Below, in pieces: positions 44,094-53,679 of a stretch of 64,000 nt of DNA; the first letter of the stretch is position 1; the number at the start of each line of letters is the position of its first letter. The stretch comes from Thiothrix unzii (GTDB lineage: Bacteria > Pseudomonadota > Gammaproteobacteria > Thiotrichales > Thiotrichaceae): contig NZ_CP072793.1 in NCBI RefSeq assembly GCF_017901175.1, positions 3,286,001-3,350,000 of the forward strand, in the 5' to 3' direction. Under the pieces are notes generated by a model. The model did no database searches. It had not been told where the DNA came from and saw nothing but the letters and a program-made list of their open reading frames with translations. Position numbers and translations under genes: made by a program.

Positions 44094-45281
44094 TCATCCG
44101 TTGAGCTTGGGTTCGGTGCGTTCGTCGGATTTTTCATCGAATGCGGGTTCAGCAGTGTAGCTGGCAATTTCCTTGCGCAGGCTGCGTTGCTGGCTGAAGG
44201 CTCGCCACAATAATGCCAAGATAAATAATAGCGAAATCAGCGCGATGATAAATGATAAACGTGAGGGCGTAACCGTGTTCGCAGTGGTTCCGTTGTGTGT
44301 ACCCGCAGGAGCGATGGCATCCGTCGTGCCAGTTGCTGTTGCATTTTGTTGCGCTTTGGCGGCGGCGGATTGCTGCTCTAATAAACTGGTGAGCGGTGTG
44401 CCGGTTGAGGCTGCGGGTGTTGGTATAGCACCAGCTACTTGATCAGTAAAAACGGCGGGCGGTTTAGCAGTGTTGCTGGCAGCCGGTGTGTCGGTTGGCA
44501 CTTCTGCTAACGTCAGTTGTGGTTTATTGCCGGTAGCCGCAGGCGGTGGTGGCACGCTTTCCGGGCTGGCGGTTTTGAGTTTGTCGTAAAGTGCTTGATT
44601 TTCAGCGTATTGCCGTTTGATGGATTCACTGGCTTCTTTGAGGGATGCCTGTAAATTTTTGATATGGGAATCTTTTTCCGCCAAGACGGTTTTCATTTCG
44701 GTGACTTGGGTGCGCAAGGTTTCCAAGTCCGCTGGTGTGGTCGTTGTGCCCGCTGTAGTCGCTTGCAGTTCACGAATCTTCGCGCTCAATTGGGTGCTGC
44801 GCTGTTGTTCTTGTTTGAGCTGAGTTTTCAGGGTAGCAATTTCGCGTTTAAGGCGTTGCTGGGTGGTGCGGGCGGCACTGAGATTGACGCGCGTGGCTTT
44901 GGGCTTGGCAGTTTTTTGAGGTGCTTTGGCGTAAGTGTGTTGCTGCCGTGCCTGCCAGTGACGGTTTTGTTGACGGGCATTGCGTAATGCCTGAATCCGA
45001 TCCAGTTGTTGAATTTCTGCCAGTGTGGGCAGTTTCAGTACCGAGCCTTTTTTCAGCGCGTTAATATTGGAAACGGTAAACGCTTGTGGGTTTTTCGCAC
45101 GGATCGCCAACATCATTTGTTGCGTGCTGACAGCGTAAGTGGGGCGCAGGCGACTGGCGATGCTCCACAGAGTTTCCTGCCCGGTAGTCGGCCCGTAAGT
45201 ATTCGCAGCCGTCGCGGGTTGAATGCTGACGCTAACGCTGAGTAATAGCCCAAGGATGATGCTAATGAATGGATTTTTCAT
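44094..45281 (-). CDS. Short FimV/HubP-like membrane protein
   Basis: FimV/HubP proteins mark the cell pole and bind peptidoglycan through LysM. The 395 residues have a signal peptide (about 1-25), a FimV N-terminal LysM region (YGPTTGQETLWSIASRLRP, residues about 29-85), a coiled coil (about 135-245), a Pro/Thr-rich linker and a transmembrane helix near 342-362 (LSFIIALISLLFILALLW). The long acidic cytoplasmic part and terminal TPR motif of full FimV are missing; only about 30 residues follow the helix. It would therefore bind the wall but lack most partner-recruiting parts. Confidence 0.85.
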   Translation of the reverse strand: MKNPFISIILGLLLSVSVSIQPATAANTYGPTTGQETLWSIASRLRPTYAVSTQQMMLAIRAKNPQAFTVSNINALKKGSVLKLPTLAEIQQLDRIQALRNARQQNRHWQARQQHTYAKAPQKTAKPKATRVNLSAARTTQQRLKREIATLKTQLKQEQQRSTQLSAKIRELQATTAGTTTTPADLETLRTQVTEMKTVLAEKDSHIKNLQASLKEASESIKRQYAENQALYDKLKTASPESVPPPPAATGNKPQLTLAEVPTDTPAASNTAKPPAVFTDQVAGAIPTPAASTGTPLTSLLEQQSAAAKAQQNATATGTTDAIAPAGTHNGTTANTVTPSRLSFIIALISLLFILALLWRAFSQQRSLRKEIASYTAEPAFDEKSDERTEPKLNG

Positions 45282-45400
45282 AATGTTTCCGCAACGACAC
45301 TCGAAAAAGGTATCCCCCTATATAGACGATCTGGCTACATTTTGCAGCCAGAGCGGGATGAAGGGGCATGATATACCCACGAGCGTTATCTGCGGAACAT

Positions 45401-46852
45401 TTATTGCGCTAGATGTGCGGCTGCGGGAATGTCGGTCGGCGGGCGATTTGCCCAACGATTAGCCAAACGGTATTTGGGTTTGCCAATGCCTTGTTCATGA
45501 TTGGGTTCTAATACCGCTTCTTGTGCCAGTTTTTCGAGGATTTTTTCGGCGATGCGCTGGCGTTCCGGTTTGCCGATTAATGATGGTTGTAACCCTAAGG
45601 TTTGGGTGTGATGGCGAATAACCTCCGTCACCGCGTCTGTCACCGGGCGCACCGTGGGTTTGATCGTGCCATTGATAATACGGGTGCGCACTTCCGTATA
45701 AATCAGCCGGAAAAAGCGTTCGCGGGTTAAATCCGGCACATTTGACGGCATCGGTTCAGGGCGTTCCTCGGCTGTTGCTGGCGCGGCGACAGGCACTTCA
45801 ACCGGTGTGGAGGGTTGCGCACGGGTTTCCGCTGTGCCATTGCTCACCGGCACACGCTCTGGTGTCACCCAGTTTAGGTAAGTTTCGCGCAAGGCATTGC
45901 CGTAATCTTTGGGAATGCCGTTTTCTTGAGCGGCGATTAATGCGGGATTTTCGGGGTGAATCAATTCACCGCGTGTGTCGCGCCCCAGCAGTAATAACGC
46001 GCGTTTGTGATCCGCGACATACGCCCCGACAAAGTGGAAAGCGTATTCAAACGTGCCAATAATAATCACTGAAAACAAAAACGATGCCCAAATCCCCGCT
46101 ACCCCAAACAAACCTTTAATCAGGCGAATCATGGCGTAATGCTTGTCCTCGTCGTATTCCAAGGCTTTGGCTTGCGCAATTGCCCCACCCAGCAAATTCG
46201 CATGGTTGCTACCTTGCCATTGGGTTTGCTGCTCGAATGACAGCGATTGCTGTTGATAGCGGGCAATATTGCGCTCAATGGTGGCAAACGAAGCTTTCAC
46301 CTTTGCCGCATTCGCCTGTTTTTGCGACCTGAGATTTTGCCAGTAATGCAATTGCGCCCGCGCATCAGCCAAGGCTTTTTGTTCCGGGGAAATTTGCGCG
46401 GCGGTGCTGGTTAAGGTGGTAATGCTGCCCAACGCGGCTTGGAACACTGGGGAGTTTTCCGAACGGTGGCGCACGGTAGCATCCTCACGTTCCATCGACT
46501 GCGACACTTCCGAAAACAGGCCGAAAAACACTACTACAATGGTGGCAGCAATTGCCGCCGAACCTTTGTAGCCGCTGGCGTATAAAAATGCTTGGGCGGC
46601 GGTAATCACAGCGGTAATGCCCAAACCTAATAGCGCGTTTGCCCATTGCTCCCCTGTCCAATTGGCGGGAATCATGTCGCCGCCCACGAAATATTTCACA
46701 ACAAAAAACGCGGAAGCCAGAAATGCCGCGAAGGCCGCCATCAATAACCACGCCTCGGCTTTGCGCAAATCCGCGAGGATGTCGCGCAGGGATTTGGTAG
46801 CCACCAGGTGCGCTGGTCGGTCAAGTTTGGTGTTTGTGGTAGAATCAGTCAT
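45401..46852 (-). CDS. Unknown polytopic membrane protein downstream of lexA
   Basis: The family is not recognised. From ATG 46852 with an AGGAGGG site it has 483 residues: three membrane helices near residues 35-57, 72-92 and 98-115; a coiled-coil domain near 140-240; a fourth helix near 260-285 (GIWASFLFSVIIIGTFEYAF); a Pro/Ala linker near 345-380; and a C-terminal region near 385-470 with winged-helix look (FFRLIYTEVRTRIINGTIKP). The domain between helices 3 and 4 is large and helical. It lies 80 bases after the small membrane protein gene, in the lexA operon, so SOS control is inferred. Confidence 0.78.
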   Translation of the reverse strand: MTDSTTNTKLDRPAHLVATKSLRDILADLRKAEAWLLMAAFAAFLASAFFVVKYFVGGDMIPANWTGEQWANALLGLGITAVITAAQAFLYASGYKGSAAIAATIVVVFFGLFSEVSQSMEREDATVRHRSENSPVFQAALGSITTLTSTAAQISPEQKALADARAQLHYWQNLRSQKQANAAKVKASFATIERNIARYQQQSLSFEQQTQWQGSNHANLLGGAIAQAKALEYDEDKHYAMIRLIKGLFGVAGIWASFLFSVIIIGTFEYAFHFVGAYVADHKRALLLLGRDTRGELIHPENPALIAAQENGIPKDYGNALRETYLNWVTPERVPVSNGTAETRAQPSTPVEVPVAAPATAEERPEPMPSNVPDLTRERFFRLIYTEVRTRIINGTIKPTVRPVTDAVTEVIRHHTQTLGLQPSLIGKPERQRIAEKILEKLAQEAVLEPNHEQGIGKPKYRLANRWANRPPTDIPAAAHLAQ

Positions 46853-46932
46853 AATGAAACCCTCCTGTGATCGAACTCTTTGAATGCAGGGATTAGACGT
46901 GGGGGAAGTTGCCGCTTTCCTCACGTCGCTTT

Positions 46933-47259
46933 TCACATCCAACCTGCTAACATCAGTAATACGCCTAAAAACCACAGCAAGTGACCATCAGCCTTTAAGC
47001 TGTGTGCTGCCACTACTGCGCCCACCAATGCCAAACCAATCAGCATGTACGGTAAGTGCAACGTCGCACTCGCCATGTCACTGATTTGCCCGACACCGGG
47101 AAATAAAATCAACAGTACCCACACCGCGACTGCCCACACCACCAGCAAAGCGCGGGTGACTTTCCAGACCTGCCCCCATTCCGGTTGTGCATTCAGGGTG
47201 TGCAATTCACTCAGTTCTTGGCTGAGTGGCGGTTGTTGCGTTGTCATATCGCTAGTCAT
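46933..47259 (-). CDS. Small three-helix membrane protein downstream of lexA
   Basis: The 108-residue protein has a 30-residue hydrophilic N-terminus and three predicted helices: TRALLVVWAVAVWVLLILF, LPYMLIGLALVGAVVAAH and LLWFLGVLLMLAGWM. No family is recognised. It has a full AAGGAG site and starts 21 bases after the lexA stop, which is close spacing for one transcript. Small membrane proteins under SOS control in other bacteria (for example SidA of Caulobacter) block division, so such a role is a hypothesis here. Confidence 0.8.
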   Translation of the reverse strand: MTSDMTTQQPPLSQELSELHTLNAQPEWGQVWKVTRALLVVWAVAVWVLLILFPGVGQISDMASATLHLPYMLIGLALVGAVVAAHSLKADGHLLWFLGVLLMLAGWM

Positions 47260-47280
47260 GGTTGTCTCCTTAGATGTTGT

Positions 47281-47886
47281 TTAATAGCTGCGGAATAAAC
47301 CGACCATTTTGCCCTGTACCTGTACGCTTTCCGCCGGATAGACCATTGGGCGCAGCGTGCTGTTTTCGGGGCGCAACTCAATGTTGCCGTCGGGTAAATA
47401 GTAAATACGTTTGAGAGTGGCTTCCTCGCGTTCCACTAACGCTACCACTACCTCGCCATCACGTGCTTCCTCTTGGGTTTGAATCACCACAAAGTCACCG
47501 TCCATAATGCCGATGTCGATCATGGATTCGCCTTTGACCTCCAGTACGAAACGCCCTTTACCACTGAATATATCCAGCGGGTTAATTTCATCACGACCGG
47601 GAATCGCGGCTATCGGCTTACCGGCAGCGATACAGCCAATAAACGGTAACGCTAACGGCTGCTGCGGGTGGTGCGACTCTGCCTCGGAAGGCATCCGGTA
47701 GGCACGTTTACCCGTCGCTGCTTGCAAATAACCTTCCCGGATTAGGATTTGCACGTGTTGATGCACCGTACTGCGGGTATTAATGCCGCTGGCAAGGGCG
47801 ATTTCATCCAAAGTCGGGGCGTAGCCGTTACGCGCGTACAAGGTTTGGATAATGTCCATAATTTGTTGCTGTCTTCGGGTGAGCAT
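47281..47886 (-). CDS. lexA: SOS repressor LexA
   Basis: LexA represses DNA-damage genes until RecA triggers its self-cleavage. The 201 residues from ATG 47886 start MLTRRQQQIMDIIQTLYARN, with a winged helix-turn-helix. The cleavage site is Ala88-Gly89 (CIAAGKP), and the catalytic pair is Ser121 (VKGESMIDIG) and Lys159 (EATLKRIYYL). The upstream part of the frame lacks homology; AAGGA precedes the chosen ATG. Two membrane protein genes follow on the same strand. Confidence 0.96.
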   Translation of the reverse strand: MLTRRQQQIMDIIQTLYARNGYAPTLDEIALASGINTRSTVHQHVQILIREGYLQAATGKRAYRMPSEAESHHPQQPLALPFIGCIAAGKPIAAIPGRDEINPLDIFSGKGRFVLEVKGESMIDIGIMDGDFVVIQTQEEARDGEVVVALVEREEATLKRIYYLPDGNIELRPENSTLRPMVYPAESVQVQGKMVGLFRSY

Positions 47887-47907
47887 GGGCTTTCCTTTTA
47901 TCAAAAC

Positions 47908-47922
47908 GAACAAAACACGAAC
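47908..47922 (-). promoter_or_regulatory. LexA operator of the GTTC-N7-GTTC type
   Basis: Read on the minus strand, GTTCGTGTTTTGTTC is an exact GTTC-N7-GTTC direct repeat, the operator type known for alphaproteobacterial LexA. It lies just downstream of the -10 element and 21 bases before the lexA start. The gammaproteobacterial CTGT-N8-ACAG palindrome is not seen. Confidence 0.7.
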
Positions 47923-47924
47923 CA

Positions 47925-47954
47925 AATATACGTAAGCAAGGGCGGACAAAGCAA
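47925..47954 (-). promoter_or_regulatory. Candidate lexA promoter
   Basis: On the minus strand TTGCTT, an 18-base spacer and TATATT form a plausible sigma-70 promoter. The GTTC repeat covers the expected start of transcription, as for a repressor site. Confidence 0.5.
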
Positions 47955-48055
47955 ATCAAAAATTCTTAACTAGATTCGCTTTTTGTTCGGTTTTACCGAT
48001 GAGCGGTAGATTTTGGGTGAGGTGACAAGGCTAGGTGATTGTTTTGGGAAGGATG

Positions 48056-48078
48056 CGGCTGCTTGGGGAAAGCAGCCG
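48056..48078. terminator. Hairpin after fghA
   Basis: CGGCTGCTT and AAGCAGCCG form a perfect 9-base stem with a five-base loop in the 224-base spacer between fghA and lexA. No strong T run follows on the minus strand, so it is a probable but weak terminator for the frmA-fghA unit. Confidence 0.45.
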
Positions 48079-48110
48079 TAGATTGATAATTTTTCAGTTG
48101 GTCAGGCGCA

Positions 48111-48947
48111 TTACCGTAATGCTTTGGCGTGCCAAGCAATATGTTCGCCGATAAACGTAGCAATGAAATGGTAGCTATGGTCATAGCCGTCTTGCATCCG
48201 CAAAGACAATGGCTGCTCAGCCTGCAAACAAGCGGCCTGAAATGCTTCTGGCTGTAATTGCCCGTCCACCAGAAACTCATCCGCAGTGCCTTGATCAATC
48301 AAGATCTCCGGCAGATGCGCCCCTGCCTGCACTAAGCATGTCGCATCATACGCTTGCCACAATGCAGCATTCTCACCCAAATACGCAGTGAAACAGCCCT
48401 TGCCCCACGCCGCATTCAGCGGGTGGCAAATCGGCGCAAATGCCGACACCGAACGGTAAGCTCCGGGATTTTTCAGTGCGGCAATCAATGCACCGTGCCC
48501 ACCCATCGAATGCCCACTAATGGATTTCACCCCCGGAATCAGCGGCAAATGCATTTCCACCAAATGGGGTAATTCTTCCACTACGTAATCGTACATACGA
48601 AAGTGCTTATCCCACGGCGGCTGAACCGCATTGACGTAGAAGCCCGCACCTTGCCCCAGATCATAATGTTCTGGGGCATCCGGCACGCTATCCCCACGTG
48701 GGCTGGTATCAGGAATAATCAGCGCAATGCCATGCTCGGCGGCGTAACGTTGCGCCCCGGCCTTCACCCGAAAGTTGTCATCGGTACAGGTCAGCCCTGA
48801 CAGCCAATACAACGCAGGCACATTGCTGTGCGCAGCCTGTGGTGGCAAATACATCGAAAACGTCATCTCGCTCTGGCACGCCACCGAATAATGGGTGTAA
48901 CGGTTGAGGTAGCCACCGAATTCTTTAACACTTTCAATCAGCTTCAT
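48111..48947 (-). CDS. fghA: S-formylglutathione hydrolase
   Basis: FghA hydrolyses S-formylglutathione to formate and glutathione, the second step of formaldehyde detoxification. The 278-residue alpha/beta hydrolase has PALYWLSGLTCTDDNF, the nucleophile motif ISGHSMGGHGAL, and the late Asp and His (DQGTADEFL, DGYDHSYHF). ATG 48947 is preferred because AAGGA lies 6 bases before it. The gene follows frmA by less than 10 bases. Confidence 0.96.
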   Translation of the reverse strand: MKLIESVKEFGGYLNRYTHYSVACQSEMTFSMYLPPQAAHSNVPALYWLSGLTCTDDNFRVKAGAQRYAAEHGIALIIPDTSPRGDSVPDAPEHYDLGQGAGFYVNAVQPPWDKHFRMYDYVVEELPHLVEMHLPLIPGVKSISGHSMGGHGALIAALKNPGAYRSVSAFAPICHPLNAAWGKGCFTAYLGENAALWQAYDATCLVQAGAHLPEILIDQGTADEFLVDGQLQPEAFQAACLQAEQPLSLRMQDGYDHSYHFIATFIGEHIAWHAKALR

Positions 48948-48956
48948 AGGCATTCC

Positions 48957-50066
48957 TTAGAAAATAATCACGGAACGGATGCTTTCGCCGCTGTGCATCA
49001 AATCAAACGCACGGTTGATGTCATCCAGCGGCATGGTGTGCGTCACCATGCTATCCAGCACGATTTCGCCGCTTAGGTAACGCTCGACGTAACCCGGCAA
49101 TTCGGTACGCCCTTTCACGCCACCGAAGGCAGTGCCTTTCCAAGTACGCCCAACCACCAAGTTGAATGGACGGGTAGCAATTTCCTGCCCAGCCCCCGCC
49201 ACCCCTATCACCGTGGAAACACCCCAACCCATGTGGGTGCATTCCAGCGCATCGCGCATCACGTGGACATTGCCAATGCACTCGAAGGAATAATCCACGC
49301 CGCCATTGGTGATTTCCTTGATGTATTCGCTGATCGAACCGTTCACGTCTTTGGGGTTAACGAAATCGGTAGCACCCAGTGCTTGCGCCATTGCCCACTT
49401 GCCGGGGTTGATGTCGATGGCAATAATGCGCCCGGCTTTTGCCATCACCGCGCCTTGGATGCACGACAAGCCTATTCCGCCCAAACCAAATACCGCAACC
49501 GTCGAACCTGGTTCAACTTTAGCCGTATTCAGCACCGCACCAATCCCCGTGGTCACGCCACAACCCAGCAAACACACTTTATCCAGCGGCGCGGCAGGGT
49601 TAATTTTTGCCAACGCAATTTCCGGCACAACGGTGTATTCCGAGAACGTGGAACAACCCATGTAGTGGTAAATCGGCTGCCCTTTGCAGGTAAAGCGGCG
49701 TGTATGGTCTGGCATATAGCCTGTCCACACCGTCGAGGCAATGGATTGGCACAAATTGGATTTGGTGGAATGGCAATATTCGCATTCACCGCACTCAGGA
49801 ATGTACAGCGGGATAACGTGATCACCCGGTTTCAGGTTTTTCACACCGGGGCCACATTCCTCCACAATACAGCCACCTTCGTGACCGAGGATACATGGAA
49901 ACGCGCCTTCGGGGTCATCGCCCGACAAGGTGAACGCATCGGTATGACACACGCCTGAAGCTACCACTCGCAGTAAAACTTCACCTTCACGCGGCTTTTC
50001 GACTTCAATTTCTTCAATCACCAGTGGTTTTTTAGGTTCCCACGCCACGGCTGCACGGCATTTCAT
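48957..50066 (-). CDS. frmA: S-(hydroxymethyl)glutathione dehydrogenase (class III ADH)
   Basis: FrmA/AdhC oxidises the glutathione adduct of formaldehyde with NAD. The 369 residues contain the catalytic zinc site ([24 protein letters not shown]), the structural zinc site ([15 protein letters not shown]) and the NAD-binding [12 protein letters not shown]. The Asp in [10 protein letters not shown] suggests NAD. It forms an operon with fghA and is divergent from a TetR regulator, with a dyad between the two starts. Confidence 0.96.
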   Translation of the reverse strand: MKCRAAVAWEPKKPLVIEEIEVEKPREGEVLLRVVASGVCHTDAFTLSGDDPEGAFPCILGHEGGCIVEECGPGVKNLKPGDHVIPLYIPECGECEYCHSTKSNLCQSIASTVWTGYMPDHTRRFTCKGQPIYHYMGCSTFSEYTVVPEIALAKINPAAPLDKVCLLGCGVTTGIGAVLNTAKVEPGSTVAVFGLGGIGLSCIQGAVMAKAGRIIAIDINPGKWAMAQALGATDFVNPKDVNGSISEYIKEITNGGVDYSFECIGNVHVMRDALECTHMGWGVSTVIGVAGAGQEIATRPFNLVVGRTWKGTAFGGVKGRTELPGYVERYLSGEIVLDSMVTHTMPLDDINRAFDLMHSGESIRSVIIF

Positions 50067-50103
50067 ACGCTCTACTCCTAAATGTATTGTTCCTCAAAAG
50101 TAG

Positions 50104-50117
50104 AATGAATGTTCATT
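50104..50117. promoter_or_regulatory. Dyad between frmA and tetR
   Basis: AATGAA-TG-TTCATT is a perfect palindrome of the size bound by TetR-family dimers. It lies in the 95-base spacer between the divergent frmA and tetR-family genes and may control both. Confidence 0.5.
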
Positions 50118-50161
50118 TCTGTCAATTGCTATTTATCGGGGGATTGGCTAGGCTTGTCAGT

Positions 50162-50788
50162 ATGCCGTACTTAAAGAAGTGTCCTACCCAGCCCGAACCG
50201 ATTGACTGTCGTATTCTGACCGCAGCATTGGATTTGTTTGTCGAAAATGGCTACCACAATGTTTCAATCCACGAAGTGCAAAAGCGTGCGCAAGTCAGCA
50301 TCGGCTCGATTTACAATCACTTCGGCGGCAAAGAAGGCGTGGCGCAAGCACTCTACAAACATATCCTTAATGAAGTCGACGAGTTAGTGGATGCGGTCAT
50401 GGCGGAATACCCAACCCCTTGGCAGCAATGTGAAGCCATTATCCAGCAGTTATTTGGTTACACCGAAACCCACCGCAATATCATCGCCTTTGCGTTTCAT
50501 GCCAAGCACACCGAATTCATTTCCGAAGAACCGTTGGCGTGTCGTTCTGCCCCGTTTACCAAAATGCGTCAGATTGTGCGCCAAGGTATCGACAACGGTG
50601 ATTTCGTTGCGCTTGATCCGTGGGTCATTACCTCCAGCATTTTTGGTGGGGCGATCCGTATGATCCAGTTGCGCGTGGATGGTGTGATCGAAAATCCTTT
50701 GCCGGAATACGCGCCACAATTGCTGCAAACCATCCGTGCAGGCGTACTCCAAAACGGTGGTTGTCAGCAGGCGGCAACGGTCGGATAG
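50162..50788 (+). CDS. TetR-family transcriptional regulator
   Basis: The 208-residue protein has a TetR helix-turn-helix (ILTAALDLFVENGYHNVSIH, then QVSIGSIYNHFGGKEGVAQA) and a C-terminal ligand and dimer domain with a TetR_C-like helical pattern. The start is ATG 50162; the upstream part of the frame is not conserved in type. Divergent position to frmA-fghA suggests it senses formaldehyde or a related compound and represses these genes. This is inferred from context only. Confidence 0.88.
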   Translation: MPYLKKCPTQPEPIDCRILTAALDLFVENGYHNVSIHEVQKRAQVSIGSIYNHFGGKEGVAQALYKHILNEVDELVDAVMAEYPTPWQQCEAIIQQLFGYTETHRNIIAFAFHAKHTEFISEEPLACRSAPFTKMRQIVRQGIDNGDFVALDPWVITSSIFGGAIRMIQLRVDGVIENPLPEYAPQLLQTIRAGVLQNGGCQQAATVG

Positions 50789-50973
50789 GCTCGTGCGGCG
50801 CATTAAGCACAAAAACGGTGCAAATTCATTGCGCCTTCATCGTATTTCGCGGACAATTCTGTATCATCAATAACAATAACGTGCGTTAGATCAATACTGC
50901 GCATCCGTGTTCCGGCATATTATTTGCATACCCTTAACCATGTTTGTTTGCCGGGGCTTAGTGAGGAGGAATC

Positions 50974-52575
50974 ATGCCAACTGTTCAAGCCGCATTAGCG
51001 GCACATTTCCAAGCCATTCGTGATACACACCTGCGTGAATTATTTGCGCAAGATCCGGCGCGTTTCGAGCGGTTTTCCCTGCGTGTCGGCGGTATTTTAC
51101 TGGATTATTCCAAGAACCGAATTACGCCTGAAACCTTAAGTTTGTTGCTGCAACTGGCGGAAACAGCGGATGTTGCCGGATGGCGCGAGCGTATGTTCAG
51201 CGGTGATAAAATCAACCATACCGAAGGGCGTGCGGTATTGCACACCGCCTTGCGTAACGTCAGTAATACCCCGGTCATGGTCGATGGTGAGGATGTAATG
51301 CCAGCAGTCAATGCGGTATTAGTCAGCATGGAGGCTTTTGCCGCGCAGGTGCGTAGTGGTGCATGGCGTGGTTATACGGGCAAGCCAATCACCGATGTGG
51401 TGAATATTGGGATTGGTGGTTCTGATCTGGGGCCGCAAATGGTGTGCCAAGCCTTGAAACCGTATCAGTCACCGCAGTTGCGTGCGCATTTCATGTCGAA
51501 TGTGGACGGGGCGCATGTAGTAGAGATTCTGGAAAATCTTGACCCTGAAACCACCTTGTTTATCGTCGCCTCGAAAACCTTTACCACCCAAGAAACCATG
51601 AGTAATGCGCATTACGTGCGTGAATGGTTTTTACAGCAGGCGCGTGACCCGGCGCACATTGCCAAGCATTTTGTGGCAGTTTCCACCAATCGTGCGGCGG
51701 TAATGGATTTTGGGATTGACCCTGCCAATATGTTTGGATTTTGGGATTGGGTTGGCGGGCGTTATTCGCTATGGTCAGCCATTGGTTTGCCGATTGTGCT
51801 GGCTGTTGGGATGGAAAATTTCCGTGCCTTATTAGCCGGGGCGCACGCAATGGATCAGCATTTCCGTAGCGCACCGCTGGCAGAAAATATGCCGGTGATC
51901 CTCGCGTTGCTGGGGGTATGGTACAACAATTATTTCGCGGCTGAATCGCAGGTAATTTTACCTTATGATCATTACTTGCGCAGTTTGCCGATGTATTTGC
52001 AGCAGGCAGATATGGAAAGCAATGGTAAATCGGTTGACCGCGATGGCAACCCTGTTAGCCAGTCGACCGGGCCGATTATTTGGGGAGCGACGGGTATCAA
52101 TGGGCAACATGCGTTTTATCAGCTTATTCATCAGGGTACGAAACTGATTCCGGCGGATTTCATTATTTCGGTAACACCACCGACGGCCTTGCACGCGCAT
52201 CACGATATTCTGATGGCTAATTTCCTTGCGCAAACCGAAGCGTTAATGCGCGGGCGCACCTTGGAGGAAACCGTTGCCAGTGGTGCGAGCGAGCCGTTAG
52301 CCCCGAAGGTGTTTGCTGGCAATCACCCTAGTAATGCTTTATTGCTGGACGCGCTGACTCCGCATACCTTGGGCATGTTGATTGCGTTGTATGAGCATAA
52401 AATATTCGTGCAAGGTGTCATTTGGAACCTAAACTCTTACGACCAATGGGGTGTGGAACTGGGTAAGCAGTTAGCTAAGCAAATTTTGCCGGAATTACAC
52501 GCAGCAAGTGCGGTTCATAGTCACGATGCATCGACCAATGGTCTGATTAATCATTATCGCGAACAGGTGCAATAA
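50974..52575 (+). CDS. pgi: Glucose-6-phosphate isomerase
   Basis: Pgi interconverts glucose 6-phosphate and fructose 6-phosphate, linking the Calvin/glycolysis genes to glycogen. The 533 residues have [56 protein letters not shown] and the C-terminal [23 protein letters not shown] site precedes the ATG. It opens the pgi-glk-glgC-GH57-malQ-glgB-glgA region. Confidence 0.96.
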   Translation: MPTVQAALAAHFQAIRDTHLRELFAQDPARFERFSLRVGGILLDYSKNRITPETLSLLLQLAETADVAGWRERMFSGDKINHTEGRAVLHTALRNVSNTPVMVDGEDVMPAVNAVLVSMEAFAAQVRSGAWRGYTGKPITDVVNIGIGGSDLGPQMVCQALKPYQSPQLRAHFMSNVDGAHVVEILENLDPETTLFIVASKTFTTQETMSNAHYVREWFLQQARDPAHIAKHFVAVSTNRAAVMDFGIDPANMFGFWDWVGGRYSLWSAIGLPIVLAVGMENFRALLAGAHAMDQHFRSAPLAENMPVILALLGVWYNNYFAAESQVILPYDHYLRSLPMYLQQADMESNGKSVDRDGNPVSQSTGPIIWGATGINGQHAFYQLIHQGTKLIPADFIISVTPPTALHAHHDILMANFLAQTEALMRGRTLEETVASGASEPLAPKVFAGNHPSNALLLDALTPHTLGMLIALYEHKIFVQGVIWNLNSYDQWGVELGKQLAKQILPELHAASAVHSHDASTNGLINHYREQVQ

Positions 52576-52680
52576 GGAAAATATTCATCGAACCTTGACC
52601 TGTCACAAGGTAAAGCACAACGTGAAGCTGTTAGCATTGAGCTAAAGACAGATAGCAAAAAATAGAACCACAGGTATTGC

Positions 52681-53679
52681 ATGGACATTATTGCAGGTGA
52701 TATTGGCGGCACCAAGAGCTGGTTGCTATGGGCAAAGGTTGTCGATGGCGTGGTGAGTGTGTGCTTTGAGCATGTATACGCGAGTGCCGATTTCGTCAGT
52801 GCCGATAGCCTCATGCAGCAGTTTGTTAGCGATGCCCGGCAAAGCGCGTCGCCAGCGGTGGTGTGCCTTGCCTTGCCGGGGCCGGTGCAGGATGGGGTTA
52901 TTCGTTTAACCAATCTCGACTGGACGCTGGAACGCATGGCACTGCAAGCAGCGTTGAAGACTCCACATTTACTATTTATCAATGATTTTCAGGCGGCAGC
53001 ACGCGGTGTCGCCACGCTGACAGCATCCGATTACGTTATGTTGAATCCAGCGGAACCGCTGGCTGGCGCAACCCGTGTTATTACCGGTGCGGGCACGGGT
53101 TTGGGTTTGGCATGGATGCAAGCCAAAACCAAGGGGCGTTACCACGCTTTTGCCACAGAAGGCGGACACATCGACTTTTCCCCAGCTAATCCGCAACAGC
53201 AACGTTTATTGAGTTTTATGCGTGAAACTTTTGCGCATGTATCGTGGGAACGGGTGTTATCCGGTCCCGGTGTGAATCAGGTTTACCGCTTTTGCTTGCA
53301 AGATATGACCGGGGAAATCCCGCCTGCGTTGGGTGCGCGTAACGGTGCGGAAGTGAATGCCGCCGCTTTAGCTGGCGATCCGGTGGCACACGCAGCAATG
53401 GAGCTGTTTGTGGACATATACGCTAATTGGGTGGGCAATCTTGCCCTGCTCTATCAACCACGCGGCGGTTTGTATCTGGGCGGCGGTATTTCCGCACGGA
53501 TTCAACCTTGGCTGCAAACTCCACGCTTTTTACAGGCGTGCTGCGACAAGGGGCGCATGTCCGGTTTAGTCCAGCAAACGCCTATTTATTTAATTACTAA
53601 TACGCGCCTCGGCTTACAAGGAGCTTTGGCAGCGGCACTTGACACCACAATGATCTGCGATGAGGAAGCAACAATATGA
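52681..53679 (+). CDS. glk: Glucokinase
   Basis: Glk phosphorylates glucose with ATP, here probably recycling glucose released from glycogen. The 332 residues have GDIGGTKSWLLWA (phosphate-binding loop), LFINDFQAAARGV, VITGAGTGLGLAW and the late GGLYLGGGISARI. The stop overlaps the glgC start as ATGA, so the genes are coupled. Confidence 0.95.
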   Translation: MDIIAGDIGGTKSWLLWAKVVDGVVSVCFEHVYASADFVSADSLMQQFVSDARQSASPAVVCLALPGPVQDGVIRLTNLDWTLERMALQAALKTPHLLFINDFQAAARGVATLTASDYVMLNPAEPLAGATRVITGAGTGLGLAWMQAKTKGRYHAFATEGGHIDFSPANPQQQRLLSFMRETFAHVSWERVLSGPGVNQVYRFCLQDMTGEIPPALGARNGAEVNAAALAGDPVAHAAMELFVDIYANWVGNLALLYQPRGGLYLGGGISARIQPWLQTPRFLQACCDKGRMSGLVQQTPIYLITNTRLGLQGALAAALDTTMICDEEATI

